A stretch of 64,000 nt of DNA, from NCBI GenBank assembly GCA_020638365.1, contig JACKIQ010000003.1, positions 248,001-312,000 on the forward strand, given 5' to 3'. A program made the position numbers and the translations under genes. This stretch comes from Rhodospirillales bacterium. GTDB taxonomy: Bacteria > Pseudomonadota > Alphaproteobacteria > Micavibrionales > Micavibrionaceae. This document shows, one piece after another, positions 23,941-34,600 of the stretch (within the stretch, counting starts at the first letter, position 1; the number at the start of each line of letters is the position of its first letter). Under the pieces are notes generated by a model. The model did no database searches, had not been told where the DNA came from, and was given only the letters and a program-made list of their open reading frames with translations.

Positions 23941-25620
23941 ATGGCGTCCTACCAATATGTTTACGTGATGAACGGTTTGAGGAAAGTTTTCCCGAACGGC
24001 AAGAAAATTTTAGAAAACGTAACGCTCAGTTTTCTTCCGGGAGCGAAGATCGGCGTGCTGGGGCCGAACGGCGCGGGGAAATCGACGCTGTTGAAGATCA
24101 TGGCCGGGGTGGACAAGGATGTGACCGGGGAGGCGTGGGCGGCCAAGGGCGCGCGCGTTGGCTACCTTGAGCAGGAGCCGCAGCTTGATCCGAAGAAGAC
24201 CGTGCACGAGAACGTGATGGTCGCTTTGGCCGACGTGAAGGCGATGGTCGACCGTTTTAACGAGATTGGCGGTCTGATGGCCGATCCGGACGCGGATATG
24301 GACGCGCTGATGGCGGAAATGGGCGAGTTGCAGGAGAAAATCGACACGGTGGACGGGTGGGAGCTGGACCGCACCATCGAGATCGCGATGGATGCGCTGC
24401 GCTGTCCGCCGGGGGATGCGGATGTCACGACCCTCTCGGGCGGAGAAAAACGACGCGTAGCGTTATGCCGTTTGCTGCTCGAAAAACCCGATCTTCTGCT
24501 GCTTGATGAACCGACGAACCATCTTGACGCGGAGAGCGTCGCTTGGTTGCAGCGGTTCCTTTCCGACTACGCGGGAACCGTCGTGATGGTGACCCACGAC
24601 CGCTACTTCCTCGATAATGTCACAGGGTGGATTCTGGAAATAGACCGGGGGCAGGCGATTCCGTACGAGGGGAACTATTCCACCTATCTGCACGCCAAGC
24701 AGAAGCGGATGCAGCAGGAGCAGCGCGAGGAAGACGCGCGGCAGCGGACTTTGGCCCGCGAGCTGGAGTGGATCGGCAAGTCGCCGTCCGCGCGCCGCTC
24801 CAAATCCAAGGCACGGATCAGCGCTTATGAGGAGCTTCTGGCCGAATCGCAGGATACGAACCAGCGCAAGGCTCAGATCGTTATTCCGCCTCCGCCTCGT
24901 CTTGGCTCGCTCGTCATCGAGGCCAAGCATATCCGCAAGGGTTTCGGCGACCGTCTTTTGATCGAGGATTTGAGTTTCAGCCTGCCTCCGGGGGGGATCG
25001 TCGGGGTTATCGGGCCGAACGGGGCCGGGAAAACCACGCTTTTCCGCATGATTACCGGGGCCGATAAGCCGGATGAAGGCTCATTCAAGGTCGGGGAGAC
25101 GGTCGTTCTGGGTTATGTCGATCAGAGCCGTGATTCCCTAGATTCAAACAAAACGGTCTGGGAGGAGATTTCGGACGGGAACGACAATATCAAGCTGGGC
25201 AAAGTCGAGATGCAGAGCAGGGCTTACGTTTCCGGATTTAACTTCCGGGGGCCGGACCAGCAGAAGAAGGTCGGGGATCTGTCCGGCGGGGAGCGGAACC
25301 GGGTCCATCTGGCCAAGATGTTGAAAAAAGAGGCGAATGTCATTTTGCTTGACGAGCCGACCAACGATCTTGATACGGAAACTCTTGCGACCCTTGAGGA
25401 GGCGTTGGAGAATTTTGCCGGCTGCGCGGTCATCATCTCCCACGACCGCTGGTTTCTCGATCGCCTTGCCACTCATATCCTGGCTTTCGAGGGTGATTCG
25501 CAGGTGGTCTGGTTCGAAGGGAACTATGAGGCTTATGAGGCCGATTTCAAGAAGCGCCGCGGACAGGATGCCGATACGCCGCACAGAATCCGCTATAAGC
25601 CCTTGCGGAGGGCCAGTTAA
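23941..25620 (+). CDS. ettA: ABC-F translation factor (energy-dependent throttle A type)
   Basis: A 559-residue soluble ABC-F ATPase that acts on the ribosome E site and gates early elongation according to energy state. Two ATPase domains are visible: Walker A GPNGAGKST at 41-49 and again GPNGAGKTT near 359, signatures TLSGGEKRRVALCRLLLE and DLSGGERNRVHLAKML, and Walker B LLLLDEPTNHLD and VILLDEPTNDLD. The linker contains the EttA-like EWIGKSPSARRSKSKARIS. No membrane domain is present, as expected. Length matches the 555-residue E. coli protein closely. Confidence 0.95.
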   Translation: MASYQYVYVMNGLRKVFPNGKKILENVTLSFLPGAKIGVLGPNGAGKSTLLKIMAGVDKDVTGEAWAAKGARVGYLEQEPQLDPKKTVHENVMVALADVKAMVDRFNEIGGLMADPDADMDALMAEMGELQEKIDTVDGWELDRTIEIAMDALRCPPGDADVTTLSGGEKRRVALCRLLLEKPDLLLLDEPTNHLDAESVAWLQRFLSDYAGTVVMVTHDRYFLDNVTGWILEIDRGQAIPYEGNYSTYLHAKQKRMQQEQREEDARQRTLARELEWIGKSPSARRSKSKARISAYEELLAESQDTNQRKAQIVIPPPPRLGSLVIEAKHIRKGFGDRLLIEDLSFSLPPGGIVGVIGPNGAGKTTLFRMITGADKPDEGSFKVGETVVLGYVDQSRDSLDSNKTVWEEISDGNDNIKLGKVEMQSRAYVSGFNFRGPDQQKKVGDLSGGERNRVHLAKMLKKEANVILLDEPTNDLDTETLATLEEALENFAGCAVIISHDRWFLDRLATHILAFEGDSQVVWFEGNYEAYEADFKKRRGQDADTPHRIRYKPLRRAS

Positions 25621-25813
25621 TGCAGGTTAACGAATTGCTTTCTATCAAAAAAACAGGGGGGAAATGACATAAAATCTCGCATTGTGAAGGCCGTTAATGT
25701 TATGATAAGTTAAAATTGCATAAAATGCGTATAATTTGTGGGCGTGGTAAGAAAACAGTAAGGGGCGGTAGGTTATAACTTGGCTGGTCTATATATAGAG
25801 TGGTGAGAGGATC
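25621..25813 (+). promoter_or_regulatory. Upstream region of the DotA-like operon
   Basis: About 190 bases without a gene. A consensus -10 hexamer TATAAT lies at 25730-25735, without a good -35 at the usual distance. A perfect 12-base palindrome TCTATATATAGA at 25788-25799 sits just before the ribosome site GAGAGG. This is the only plausible promoter region for the three genes that follow. Confidence 0.4.
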
Positions 25814-28768
25814 GTGCAGGGTCTAAGCTTCAAAACCAAAGATGTTTTTAACTACGCGTTCTTTCCGCGTGTCGTGCCTCGCGTTAAGGGCTTGCTGTTT
25901 ACAGGTTTCGGTTATATGGCTTTCCTTATGGCGCACCTTTATGCCATGGTGAAGCTTCTGCCTTCCAACCATCCTTATCTCGACAGTAAAAATATTGGCC
26001 GCTTCAATGTTTTGAACGTTGTCTCGGAAGCCAGTCGGCGCCTTAAGTTCAGCCGCAAACATGTCGACCAGATTTTTGTTTATTTTGCGCTGCTGACAGC
26101 GATCGTTATCGTCCTGCTCCAGATTCTCTTTCTGGCTTATGCCCTTCTTATCGTTCCGTTCATTTCGCCCGCGATGGCGTTTTCCTGGTTCGATACGCCC
26201 AATCCCGTGAATGATCTTGCGTTCAGCATACTGAACGACATATTCGGTATTCCCGACATGTTCTGTTCCTCTTTCACTGCGGTGTGTCCGGCGAACAACC
26301 CGGCGGTTCCCTCGCCGTTTCATAACGCCCTGCATGAACTGTTCCGCTTTTACTCCACGGCGCTCCTGCTTATCGGGATTCTGATTTTCCTGTATTTCGT
26401 TTTTGTCGTTCTGCTTGAGACGGTTGTTACAGGCATTCCGTTCGGACAGCGTATGCAGCACGTTTGGGTTCCGGTTCGTCTTGTCGGGGCTGTGGGGCTG
26501 CTTATTCCGGTTAACTACGGTTTGAATTCCGGACAGTATATCGCTCTTTACGCCGCCAAGTACGGGTCGAATTTCGCGACTGTCGGCTGGACAGATTTCC
26601 TTGACGGGATCGGCGACCATGCGGCCTTTACCGGGGCGGGACCACTTGCCGGAAACCCGATCGGCGAGCGTTATTCCCTTATCGCCATTCCGCAGGTTCC
26701 TGATTTTACACCTGTTTTCGAGGCCATGTCCTACGTGCATACCTGCGCTTATGCCTACATGGCCATGACCGGGGAGCCGCCCGGCGGCGGGCTTCCGTAC
26801 CAAGTGGATCAGGATTATACCGCTCCGGGTACGGGCTTTATGATCCGGCCTTATCTGGTCAAGCACGAAAGCGCATGGACGACCGGTGCGGCGGCATTTC
26901 CCGTAGCCGTTAACCCGGCTATCCGCCAGCTTATTACCGGACCCGGTGCGCCGACCTACACACAGGCCGTCGGTTTCTACTATGGCGGTGATATCGTTAT
27001 CCGTTTCGGCGAATATGCGCTTGATGCAGGCAACCCCGTCTATAAGGACGATGAAGGCTACGTCGCGCCGCTTTGCGGGGATATCCGTATTCCTGTGGTC
27101 GATCTCGCCAATGTCGGTACCGGCGCCGCGAACGGCGGGTCGGATTTCATGCTGAATTTTTATTATAATACTGTTTTGACCATGTGGTTCAACGACAACG
27201 AGCTGAAGCAGTACGCGCGCTCGATGGTCGCGTCTTCCTCCAAGCACAGGGTCGAAGTTCAGAACGTTTGCGGTAGTCCGGCTCTTTCCGGGTGCGGTAC
27301 AATCGGGTTTCAGACCTGTGGCGGTAACTGCGAGACCAAGCCGCCGCTCATGCAATTTATTTCCCGGAAAATGGGCGCCAATCCGCCGGCCGTGGGAACA
27401 TATCAAAATATGATGATTACTGCCGTGCGCGATGCCTGGGGCCTTTATGTTCAGTCCGGTACAGACCAGCTCATGGAGGCAAACATGCTGGACCGGGGTT
27501 GGGCGGGCGCCGGTATCTGGTATAACAGGCTTGCCGAGCTTAACGGTACTCTGGCGGACGGCGTGCGTTCCATTCCGACCATGTCCCGGTATCCTCTGGT
27601 TATGGAGCAGGTCAAATCCGAGCGTCTGAAGATGGATGTCAGTTCCTTTTCCAGAGAGGAAATGTTCGAGCCGACGATCAAGGCTTCCTCGGGTAACGAC
27701 GCTTCAAAACTCAAGATCGACCGCGGGGAAGTCGAGCTCGACGCGATTGGCGTTCCCTTGAACAACGCGTGGAAGTGGTGGGCCGATGATACGGCTGCGG
27801 CCGATTACGAGGAAGAGACATACAAGTCCAATCTTTGGGTCAAGGCCATTAACATGCTGCTGGGTACATCAGGTCTGGCCAATATCCGCGGGGCCAACCA
27901 GCATGTTCATCCGCTTGCGCAGCTGATTGCTGTCGGCAAGGGGCTGGTGGACAGCGCGGTCTTCAACATACTGGTTTCCTCGGGATCGGCTTTCCTCGGT
28001 GGTGCGCTCGGCGCTTCAGGCGATCTGGAGCTTAAGGTTCTGGGCGGTCTGGCCGAGGTTTTCAGCTCCCTCATGGAGGTGACGGCTTTTGTCGGTCTTA
28101 CGGCCGGATTTATCCTGTTTTATGTCTTGCCGTTCCTGCCTTTCGTTTATTTCTTCTTTGCCGTTGGGTCCTGGATGAAGGCTATTTTCGAGGCTATGGT
28201 CGCTGTTCCGCTCTGGGCGCTCGCGCACCTTCGCATTGACGGGGACGGCTTGCCGGGCGATGCTGCGGCGAACGGGTATTTCCTGATTCTGGAAATATTT
28301 ATCCGTCCTATCCTTACGGTTGCCGGTCTGATCGCAGCCCTTACAATTTTTGCCACACAGGTGCGTGTTCTTAATCTGATCTGGGATCTCGTTACCGTGA
28401 ATATCGGCGGATATTCGGACGGCGATATTCTGGCTACGATCATTGCTGATGACGTGCGGTTCAAGGGAACGCCTCTTGATCAGTTTTTCTATACGATCAT
28501 TTACACGGTCGTGTGCTACATGCTGGCGACCGCCAGCTTCAAGCTGATTGATAAAATTCCCGATAACATTCTGCGGTGGGCCGGGTCGGGCGTTTCCTCG
28601 TTCGGCGATATTGATCAGGATCACGTCGAATCCCTTAACCGCTATGCCGCAACGGGCGGTATGACTGTCGGTACACAGGCGGTTGGCGCTGTTCGCGGTT
28701 TCTCCGGAGGTCTGGGGTCTACGCTGGGTAAGATGGTCAAGGACGAGAAGGGTGCTGCCAGCAGCTAG
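25814..28768 (+). CDS. DotA/TraY-family membrane protein (copy 1)
   Basis: A 984-residue polytopic protein starting at GTG 25814, with GAGAGG upstream. Near 208-259 it has the family segment IPFGQRMQHVWVPVRLVGAV followed by GLLIP, GLNSGQYIALYAAKYG and W. A long periplasmic loop with many Cys and Gly (VCGSPALSGCGTIGFQTCGG) follows, then RGWAGAGIWYNRLAELN near 562. The C-terminal helices contain MKAIFEAMVAVPLWALAHLR, GDGLPG and GYFLILEIFIRPILTVAGL near 788-840, the most typical DotA/TraY signature. DotA and TraY are inner-membrane parts of type IVB secretion or IncI conjugation systems. The next two genes are paralogues; no other Dot/Icm gene is in the window. Confidence 0.82.
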   Translation: MQGLSFKTKDVFNYAFFPRVVPRVKGLLFTGFGYMAFLMAHLYAMVKLLPSNHPYLDSKNIGRFNVLNVVSEASRRLKFSRKHVDQIFVYFALLTAIVIVLLQILFLAYALLIVPFISPAMAFSWFDTPNPVNDLAFSILNDIFGIPDMFCSSFTAVCPANNPAVPSPFHNALHELFRFYSTALLLIGILIFLYFVFVVLLETVVTGIPFGQRMQHVWVPVRLVGAVGLLIPVNYGLNSGQYIALYAAKYGSNFATVGWTDFLDGIGDHAAFTGAGPLAGNPIGERYSLIAIPQVPDFTPVFEAMSYVHTCAYAYMAMTGEPPGGGLPYQVDQDYTAPGTGFMIRPYLVKHESAWTTGAAAFPVAVNPAIRQLITGPGAPTYTQAVGFYYGGDIVIRFGEYALDAGNPVYKDDEGYVAPLCGDIRIPVVDLANVGTGAANGGSDFMLNFYYNTVLTMWFNDNELKQYARSMVASSSKHRVEVQNVCGSPALSGCGTIGFQTCGGNCETKPPLMQFISRKMGANPPAVGTYQNMMITAVRDAWGLYVQSGTDQLMEANMLDRGWAGAGIWYNRLAELNGTLADGVRSIPTMSRYPLVMEQVKSERLKMDVSSFSREEMFEPTIKASSGNDASKLKIDRGEVELDAIGVPLNNAWKWWADDTAAADYEEETYKSNLWVKAINMLLGTSGLANIRGANQHVHPLAQLIAVGKGLVDSAVFNILVSSGSAFLGGALGASGDLELKVLGGLAEVFSSLMEVTAFVGLTAGFILFYVLPFLPFVYFFFAVGSWMKAIFEAMVAVPLWALAHLRIDGDGLPGDAAANGYFLILEIFIRPILTVAGLIAALTIFATQVRVLNLIWDLVTVNIGGYSDGDILATIIADDVRFKGTPLDQFFYTIIYTVVCYMLATASFKLIDKIPDNILRWAGSGVSSFGDIDQDHVESLNRYAATGGMTVGTQAVGAVRGFSGGLGSTLGKMVKDEKGAASS

Positions 28769-28798
28769 CGAGAGTTATAGAGGTAAGGTGTAGCTGAA

Positions 28799-31663
28799 AT
28801 GTTGTTTATGAATATCATGCCCAAAGGCTCACTCCGGTACATGTTTATGCCGGAACTGGTTACCCGCATCAATACGCTGGTGCTTGGCGGGTTTCAGTAC
28901 ATCCCCTTCTTTATAGCGATTGTCTACAATATCGTCCGGCTTCTTCCCTCGAATCATCCTTATGTCAACCCGGTCAATATCGGACGGTTCGGCATCCGCC
29001 ATGTCGTCGCCGAGGCCGCCAACCACCTTGCTTTCGAGCGGCGTTATATCGACCGGATTCTCCTGTTCGTTCTTGTTCTTGTCGGTCTGGCTATTCTTTT
29101 CCTGCAGATGGCTTTGCTGATTGTCGCGATGGTCTTTCCGGTCGCGATGGCGTTTCCAGCAAACTGGAACGGGTTTTTCGTCGTCAATCCGCCCCTCGAA
29201 CGCAATCAGGATCTGGCTTTTATCATGCTGGATCTGGTTTTTGGCGTTCCTGAGCCTGCTACGGGGGTCGGCGGTTTCTTTGAATCCTGTGTGGGTCTTC
29301 CCGTACCGTGCGAAGATAACTTCGGTAACGGCATTATCGACGCCAACGTTGGCGGTACGCCGCTTCCCGCTGCTGTCGCTCCTATTCAGGGTCCGCTTTC
29401 TACCGGAGCCTGGGGGCAGTTTCCTTTCCCGGTTCACATGGGGCTTCACCGTTTGTTCGGGGTTTACAGCAACGGCCTTCTGGTTATTGCCGTTATCATC
29501 GCCAGCTATTTCATCGCGACCATTCTGGCTGAAACCGCACAAAGCGGTACGCCCTTCGGCCGCCGTTTCAACAAGATGTGGGCGCCGATCCGTCTGGTTG
29601 TCGCTTTCGGTCTTCTCATCCCGCTGGCGACCGGTCTTAACTCCGCCCAGTATCTTGTTCTTTATGCTGCCAAGTTCGGTTCCGCTTTTGCCACGAACGG
29701 CTGGAAGTTCTTCAACAATACGCTGACCGAGAATTATCTTGGCGCGGCGAACGATCTTATCGCCGTTCCGACCTTGCCGGAGGTCGGCCGCATCAGTCAG
29801 GCCTTGTTCCTGGCGCGGGTATGCCGCTATTCCTATGAGTTTGCGCGGGGCGCTCCTGTCGGTTCGGGTGCGCCAAACACGGGATCGACCAGCGGGGCTC
29901 CGGATATCCGCATGTATCAGATTCTGGCTCAGTCCAAGACGCCCAATGCTGCCGAAGTTACGGCCGGTTATTCGTACAACGCGGCGCAAGCCGCCGCTGA
30001 CGACATGGCGACATCCCTGACCGTTCGTTTCGGGGAACGCGATACGACCAAGTATGCGTCAGAGAGAGGCCACGTCAAGCCGTATTGCGGCGAAATCCAG
30101 TTTTCTCTTTCTGATCCCCGCAGAAACGGGGCTCCGATTCCCCCGGAGCCGGGTCCCGCCATGATCCAGGAGTATTTCTGGGATCTTGTCCGCAGTATGT
30201 GGCATTACGGCGGCGCCTTGAACGCTTTCGAGGGGGGGGTCGTCGCAACGCCGGGCGATCGTGCCAATACCCTGACATGGCTGGCCTTCAACCAGGTCGG
30301 TCCGCCGGTTTCGCCTTATCCGGACGTCGAGTATGTCGCGCAGGTGAATACGAATGTCTACAATTCTTTCACGACGACTGTTAACAACGCGGTGACGGCG
30401 CAGTTGGCTTCGCCGCGCTGGGCCGGGTCGTGGACCGGGGCCGATCCGGTTTACCGTAAAGGGTGGGCCGCCGCAGGGATCTGGTATAACCGCATCGCGG
30501 AGATGAACCATCCGATTTCAGTTTCCGTTCATGCCCTCCCCAGTTCCAGTCTTCAGCCTTTGCTCCTTGAGGAGTTGAAAGCCAAGAAGGGGCAATATAA
30601 TACCGGAACCAATCTTGAAGAGATCTTCAAGCCTGTGCTGTCGGAAGTTGACGACACGGCTACGTTATTGTCTGCGGCGGACGGGCAGAAGATCGCGAGC
30701 GTGATGTACGAGGGTTACATGGTCTGGACCAACGGCCTTGGTTCGACGGACCAGAGGTCCTCGGGTAATCCGTTTGTGGATGCCATCGCCTATCTTCTTG
30801 GTACGAACGGTCTGTATGATATCCGTCGGAATCCGAATACGCATCCGCTTGCCCAGCTTGTCAGTATGGGAAGGACGCTTGTGCAGAGAGCGGTTGACGG
30901 GATCGGGTTCGGGTTCCTGACCGCGACCGGGGGTATCGCTCTGGCCCTGCTTAAGGATACCAGCGGGCTCGGTCCGTTGCTTTCGATCATATCAACCTTT
31001 ATTTTCACCATGTCCATGATCGGCTTGACGGCCGGGTTTATTCTGGCCTACGTGGTGCCGTTCCTGCCGTTTATCTACTTCTTCTTTGCCGTGGGCGGCT
31101 GGGTCAAAGGTATTTTCGAAGCCATGGTCGGCGCGCCCTTGTGGGCTCTTGCCCATATCCGCATAGACGCGCAGGGTTTGCCCGGTAACGCGGCGTTGAA
31201 CGGGTATTACCTGATCTTCGAGATATTCCTGAGGCCTATTCTCTGCGTGTTTGGCCTTCTTGCGGCCATCTCCATATACTCTGCGCTGGTTGCGGCGCTG
31301 AATGCGACTTTCGATATTGTCGTGCATAACGCCGGCGGTTTCGACGTGTCGGCGGAGGTTTCCATTGCGCCTTCGTTCATCGACTCTATGCGCGGTCCGA
31401 TCGACGAGTTTTTCTTCACGATCATTTATGCCGTGATCGTCTATATGATGGGGATGTCGTCGTTCAAGCTGATCGACACGATTCCCAACAACATCCTGCG
31501 CTGGATGGGGCAGAGCGTGGCCACGTTTGGCGATATGCGGGAAGACCCGGCTCAGGGACTCGTTGGAAAGGCTGCTCTCGGTGCGCAACAGATTACCGGA
31601 AAACTTGGCGGCGGATTGGCTGGTTACGCTAAGATTGGAAAAACGTTTAGCCCAGGCGGGTGA
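28799..31663 (+). CDS. DotA/TraY-family membrane protein (copy 2)
   Basis: A 954-residue paralogue 30 bases downstream of copy 1. The N-terminal block (RLLPSNHPYVNPVNIGRFGI) is nearly the same as in copy 1 (KLLPSNHPYLDSKNIGRFNV). TPFGRRFNKMWAPIRLVVAF and LNSAQYLVLYAAKFGSAFAT are near 250-300, GWAAAGIWYNRIAEMN near 556, and the C-terminal signature VKGIFEAMVGAPLWALAHIR with GNAALNGYYLIFEIFLRP near 770-820. The periplasmic loop is less conserved between copies than the membrane regions. ATG 28799 is preceded by AAGGTG. Function as for copy 1; the pair may form a hetero-oligomer, which is inference. Confidence 0.82.
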   Translation: MLFMNIMPKGSLRYMFMPELVTRINTLVLGGFQYIPFFIAIVYNIVRLLPSNHPYVNPVNIGRFGIRHVVAEAANHLAFERRYIDRILLFVLVLVGLAILFLQMALLIVAMVFPVAMAFPANWNGFFVVNPPLERNQDLAFIMLDLVFGVPEPATGVGGFFESCVGLPVPCEDNFGNGIIDANVGGTPLPAAVAPIQGPLSTGAWGQFPFPVHMGLHRLFGVYSNGLLVIAVIIASYFIATILAETAQSGTPFGRRFNKMWAPIRLVVAFGLLIPLATGLNSAQYLVLYAAKFGSAFATNGWKFFNNTLTENYLGAANDLIAVPTLPEVGRISQALFLARVCRYSYEFARGAPVGSGAPNTGSTSGAPDIRMYQILAQSKTPNAAEVTAGYSYNAAQAAADDMATSLTVRFGERDTTKYASERGHVKPYCGEIQFSLSDPRRNGAPIPPEPGPAMIQEYFWDLVRSMWHYGGALNAFEGGVVATPGDRANTLTWLAFNQVGPPVSPYPDVEYVAQVNTNVYNSFTTTVNNAVTAQLASPRWAGSWTGADPVYRKGWAAAGIWYNRIAEMNHPISVSVHALPSSSLQPLLLEELKAKKGQYNTGTNLEEIFKPVLSEVDDTATLLSAADGQKIASVMYEGYMVWTNGLGSTDQRSSGNPFVDAIAYLLGTNGLYDIRRNPNTHPLAQLVSMGRTLVQRAVDGIGFGFLTATGGIALALLKDTSGLGPLLSIISTFIFTMSMIGLTAGFILAYVVPFLPFIYFFFAVGGWVKGIFEAMVGAPLWALAHIRIDAQGLPGNAALNGYYLIFEIFLRPILCVFGLLAAISIYSALVAALNATFDIVVHNAGGFDVSAEVSIAPSFIDSMRGPIDEFFFTIIYAVIVYMMGMSSFKLIDTIPNNILRWMGQSVATFGDMREDPAQGLVGKAALGAQQITGKLGGGLAGYAKIGKTFSPGG

Positions 31664-31698
31664 TCCGCATGGGGTCTAAAAAACGGGGCGAGTCCTGA

Positions 31699-34600
31699 AT
31701 GATACGGAAGAGACAAATTGTCAGCTACGCTTTGCTACCCGGCATCCTTCCGCGGATATGGGACCTGTTTTCTTCCGGGTTTGCCCAACTGGCGCTTATG
31801 GTCGCGGTTATTTACCGCAATATCGGCCTGCTTCCGGCCGGGCACCCTTATCTCAAACCTGTTAATTACGGCAAGTACGGGATACGCCATGTTATCGCCG
31901 AGGCCTCTTCGGGAATACGCTACGACCGCCAGAACATAGACAAGGTCATCATTCATTTCACGATTATTATCGGGATCGTCCTGCTGATTCTGCAAATTTG
32001 TCTTGTCGTCCTGTCGCTTGTTTCGCTGCCGGTATTCGCTACGCCTTGGCAGCTCACGTTTTTGACCACGCCTTTAGGCCCCGATCAGGATCTGGCCTTT
32101 ATCGTTCTGGACCGGGTGTTCGGTATCATGAACTTTACAGGGACAGCCGGGTTTTTTGATTCCTGTTATTCCACGGCGGTTGCGTGTCTTGATTCACGCA
32201 ACAATGTCATTCCCACTCCAGCGGCTTTTCCGCAGCCTTTCCACCTTGCCCTGCACCAGTTTTTCGGGTTTTACACGCTGGGCATCGCGTTTTTGTCGAT
32301 GGTTGTGATCCTGTATTATGTCGTGGCCATTATCGGCGAGAGTATTACGTCCGGTCGGCCGTTTGGACAAAGGTTTAACAAGGGATGGTATCTTCCCCGC
32401 CTGATCATGTTCTTTGCCCTGATCGCCCCTATGAATCTCGGTCCGGGCGGAAATAACGTCGGCATTAACGGCGCCCAGTTCATCACGCTCGCGATTGCGA
32501 AGTGGGGGTCGAATATGGCAACTAACGCGTGGGACCGGATTTTTCTTCCCAACGCGGTCCTCAATCCTTTTATCGATACGCCTCTCGGACGGGCCGAGAC
32601 TCTGGTTGCCATACCCAACGCGCCGGAGATGGCTACGCTGACCCAGTTCCTGTTTGTCGCGCGTATGTGCATGATTGCCCAACAAATTATGTATAATCGT
32701 ACGGATATCGATCATCTGAATATCTTCCTTGTACGGGAGGAGAATCCCAATATCACCGATGCTATGGTTGGCTTCGCCCTTCCGACCGTTCCGGGAAGCG
32801 GCGGTAACGCACTTTATTACTTTGAGCCCGGGCCTTTGCCCTTTTTTGATGAAGCTGTCCGTTTCTCGCGTTTCAGCAAGGTGATTATGCGTTTTGGTCA
32901 TTACAACCCGCCGGGGGGTGTGGCTGGCGATCCCAACGATCCTCCTGACGCTTACGATAATGACTGGGGGTATGTGAAGCCTGTCTGCGGCGAGCTTGTT
33001 TTCGACCCTACGGCTCCTTCGGCCGTCAATCTTGCATCGCCTCTGATTGATACCAACAGGGGTGATCCCGTCACAACGGGATTTGGCTCGGTCGCCTACG
33101 GGGATCTTGAAATCGACCCTCATGGCTACGATGTTCTAGGGGGAAATTTGGGGCTGGGCACTCACGGTATTCTGGAAATTTATTACCAGATGATCGAGCA
33201 GTATTTCTATCAGGATCCGTATTTTGACGAACTCGCGCATTGTATGCTGAAGTCAATTTTACCCTATGATCATGATTCTGCTTGCGTCGACATGGACTTT
33301 ACAAGCTGGATTCCGATTTTTCCTATCTCGCGATGGGGCAGTATCGATCTCGTGCGGCGTAACATCACCTATTACAATAACAGCGTTAAGGCGGCCATTA
33401 CCGGTATGTGGTGGCAGCCGAACGAAGTGCCGTTTCAGGTGACGAGTTATACCGGGCCTCCGGCTCCCGGATGGACCGGTCTTGCCGGATGGGCCGGTTA
33501 TCGCGTTCTTCCGCCGACTGATTATAACTTTGTCACGCAGATGCGTTTGAAGTATGACTTTTCGTTGCCTCTTGAGGTTCGAAGGCTCGGTTGGGCCGGT
33601 GCGGCGCTCTGGTATCATGAGATTGCCCAGGTCAACGGGATGTTCATGTCGGCTGTGCAGGGTCTGCCGCGGCCCACCAAGTACCCAGAATTGATGGAAA
33701 TGATCGCCCAGCAGCACGCTGCGCAAGAAACCAACGTTTCCTGGGTCAACCGTTTTAATCCCCTGCTTTCGGACGGACAGCTTGCGACCTTACCCAATCC
33801 CGGTGATCAGTATATCGCTGCGGCTCTTTGGGCCGGATACAAGATGTGGGGGCAGGATTCCGTTCAAAGTTCGACGCAGACGCGCGGAACAAAAAGCGTC
33901 GTTATAGACACGATCAACATGATTTTCGGAACGGAAGGCCTTTATGACCTTCTGGAAGGTATGCAGCAAGGACCTGCCGCGGACGGACGGACGCTTAACG
34001 TACATCCTCTGGCACTTTTGAGTTCACTCGGCAAAGGTATTCTGGACGCTGCGTTGCGTAATCTTTTGATCGGGGTTGTCGGGCAGGGTATCGGAGAATT
34101 TGTCAACGAACAAGGGGTCGGCGATCTCGCCAAGCTTTTTGGGGATACGGCCTCGCGTATTGCGCTGATTGGCGTCTCAATCGGTTTCGTTCTGTATTAT
34201 GTTTTGCCTCTGTTGCCGTTTATCTATTTCTTCTTCGGATTCAGCGGATGGATCAAGAGCGTGTTCGAGGCGATGGTCGCCATGCCGCTATGGGCTGTCG
34301 CGCATATCAAGATCGACGGTGAAGGGTTGCCGGGTCCCTGGGCGACCAACGGCTATTTCCTGCTGTTTGAGATCTTCCTGAGGCCGACGCTGCTTATTTT
34401 CGGGCTCATCGCAAGCCTCCAGGTCTTTACGGCGCTTGTGAACGGGCTTAACGATAGTTTCCATATGGTAGTTCTGAACGCGGCTGGTTACGATATCGAG
34501 CAGAATCTTACCTCTCCTTCGTTCAGTTTGCCGCTTTCGAACCCGGCGGGACCCCAAGGCACGATCGACTTTCTGCGCGGGCCGATCGACGAGTTCTTCT

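Noticed and set aside
25823..27406. 527-codon minus-strand frame opposite the first DotA-like gene
   Set aside because: Antisense to conserved DotA/TraY motifs; composition rich in Arg, Asn and Lys without family features.
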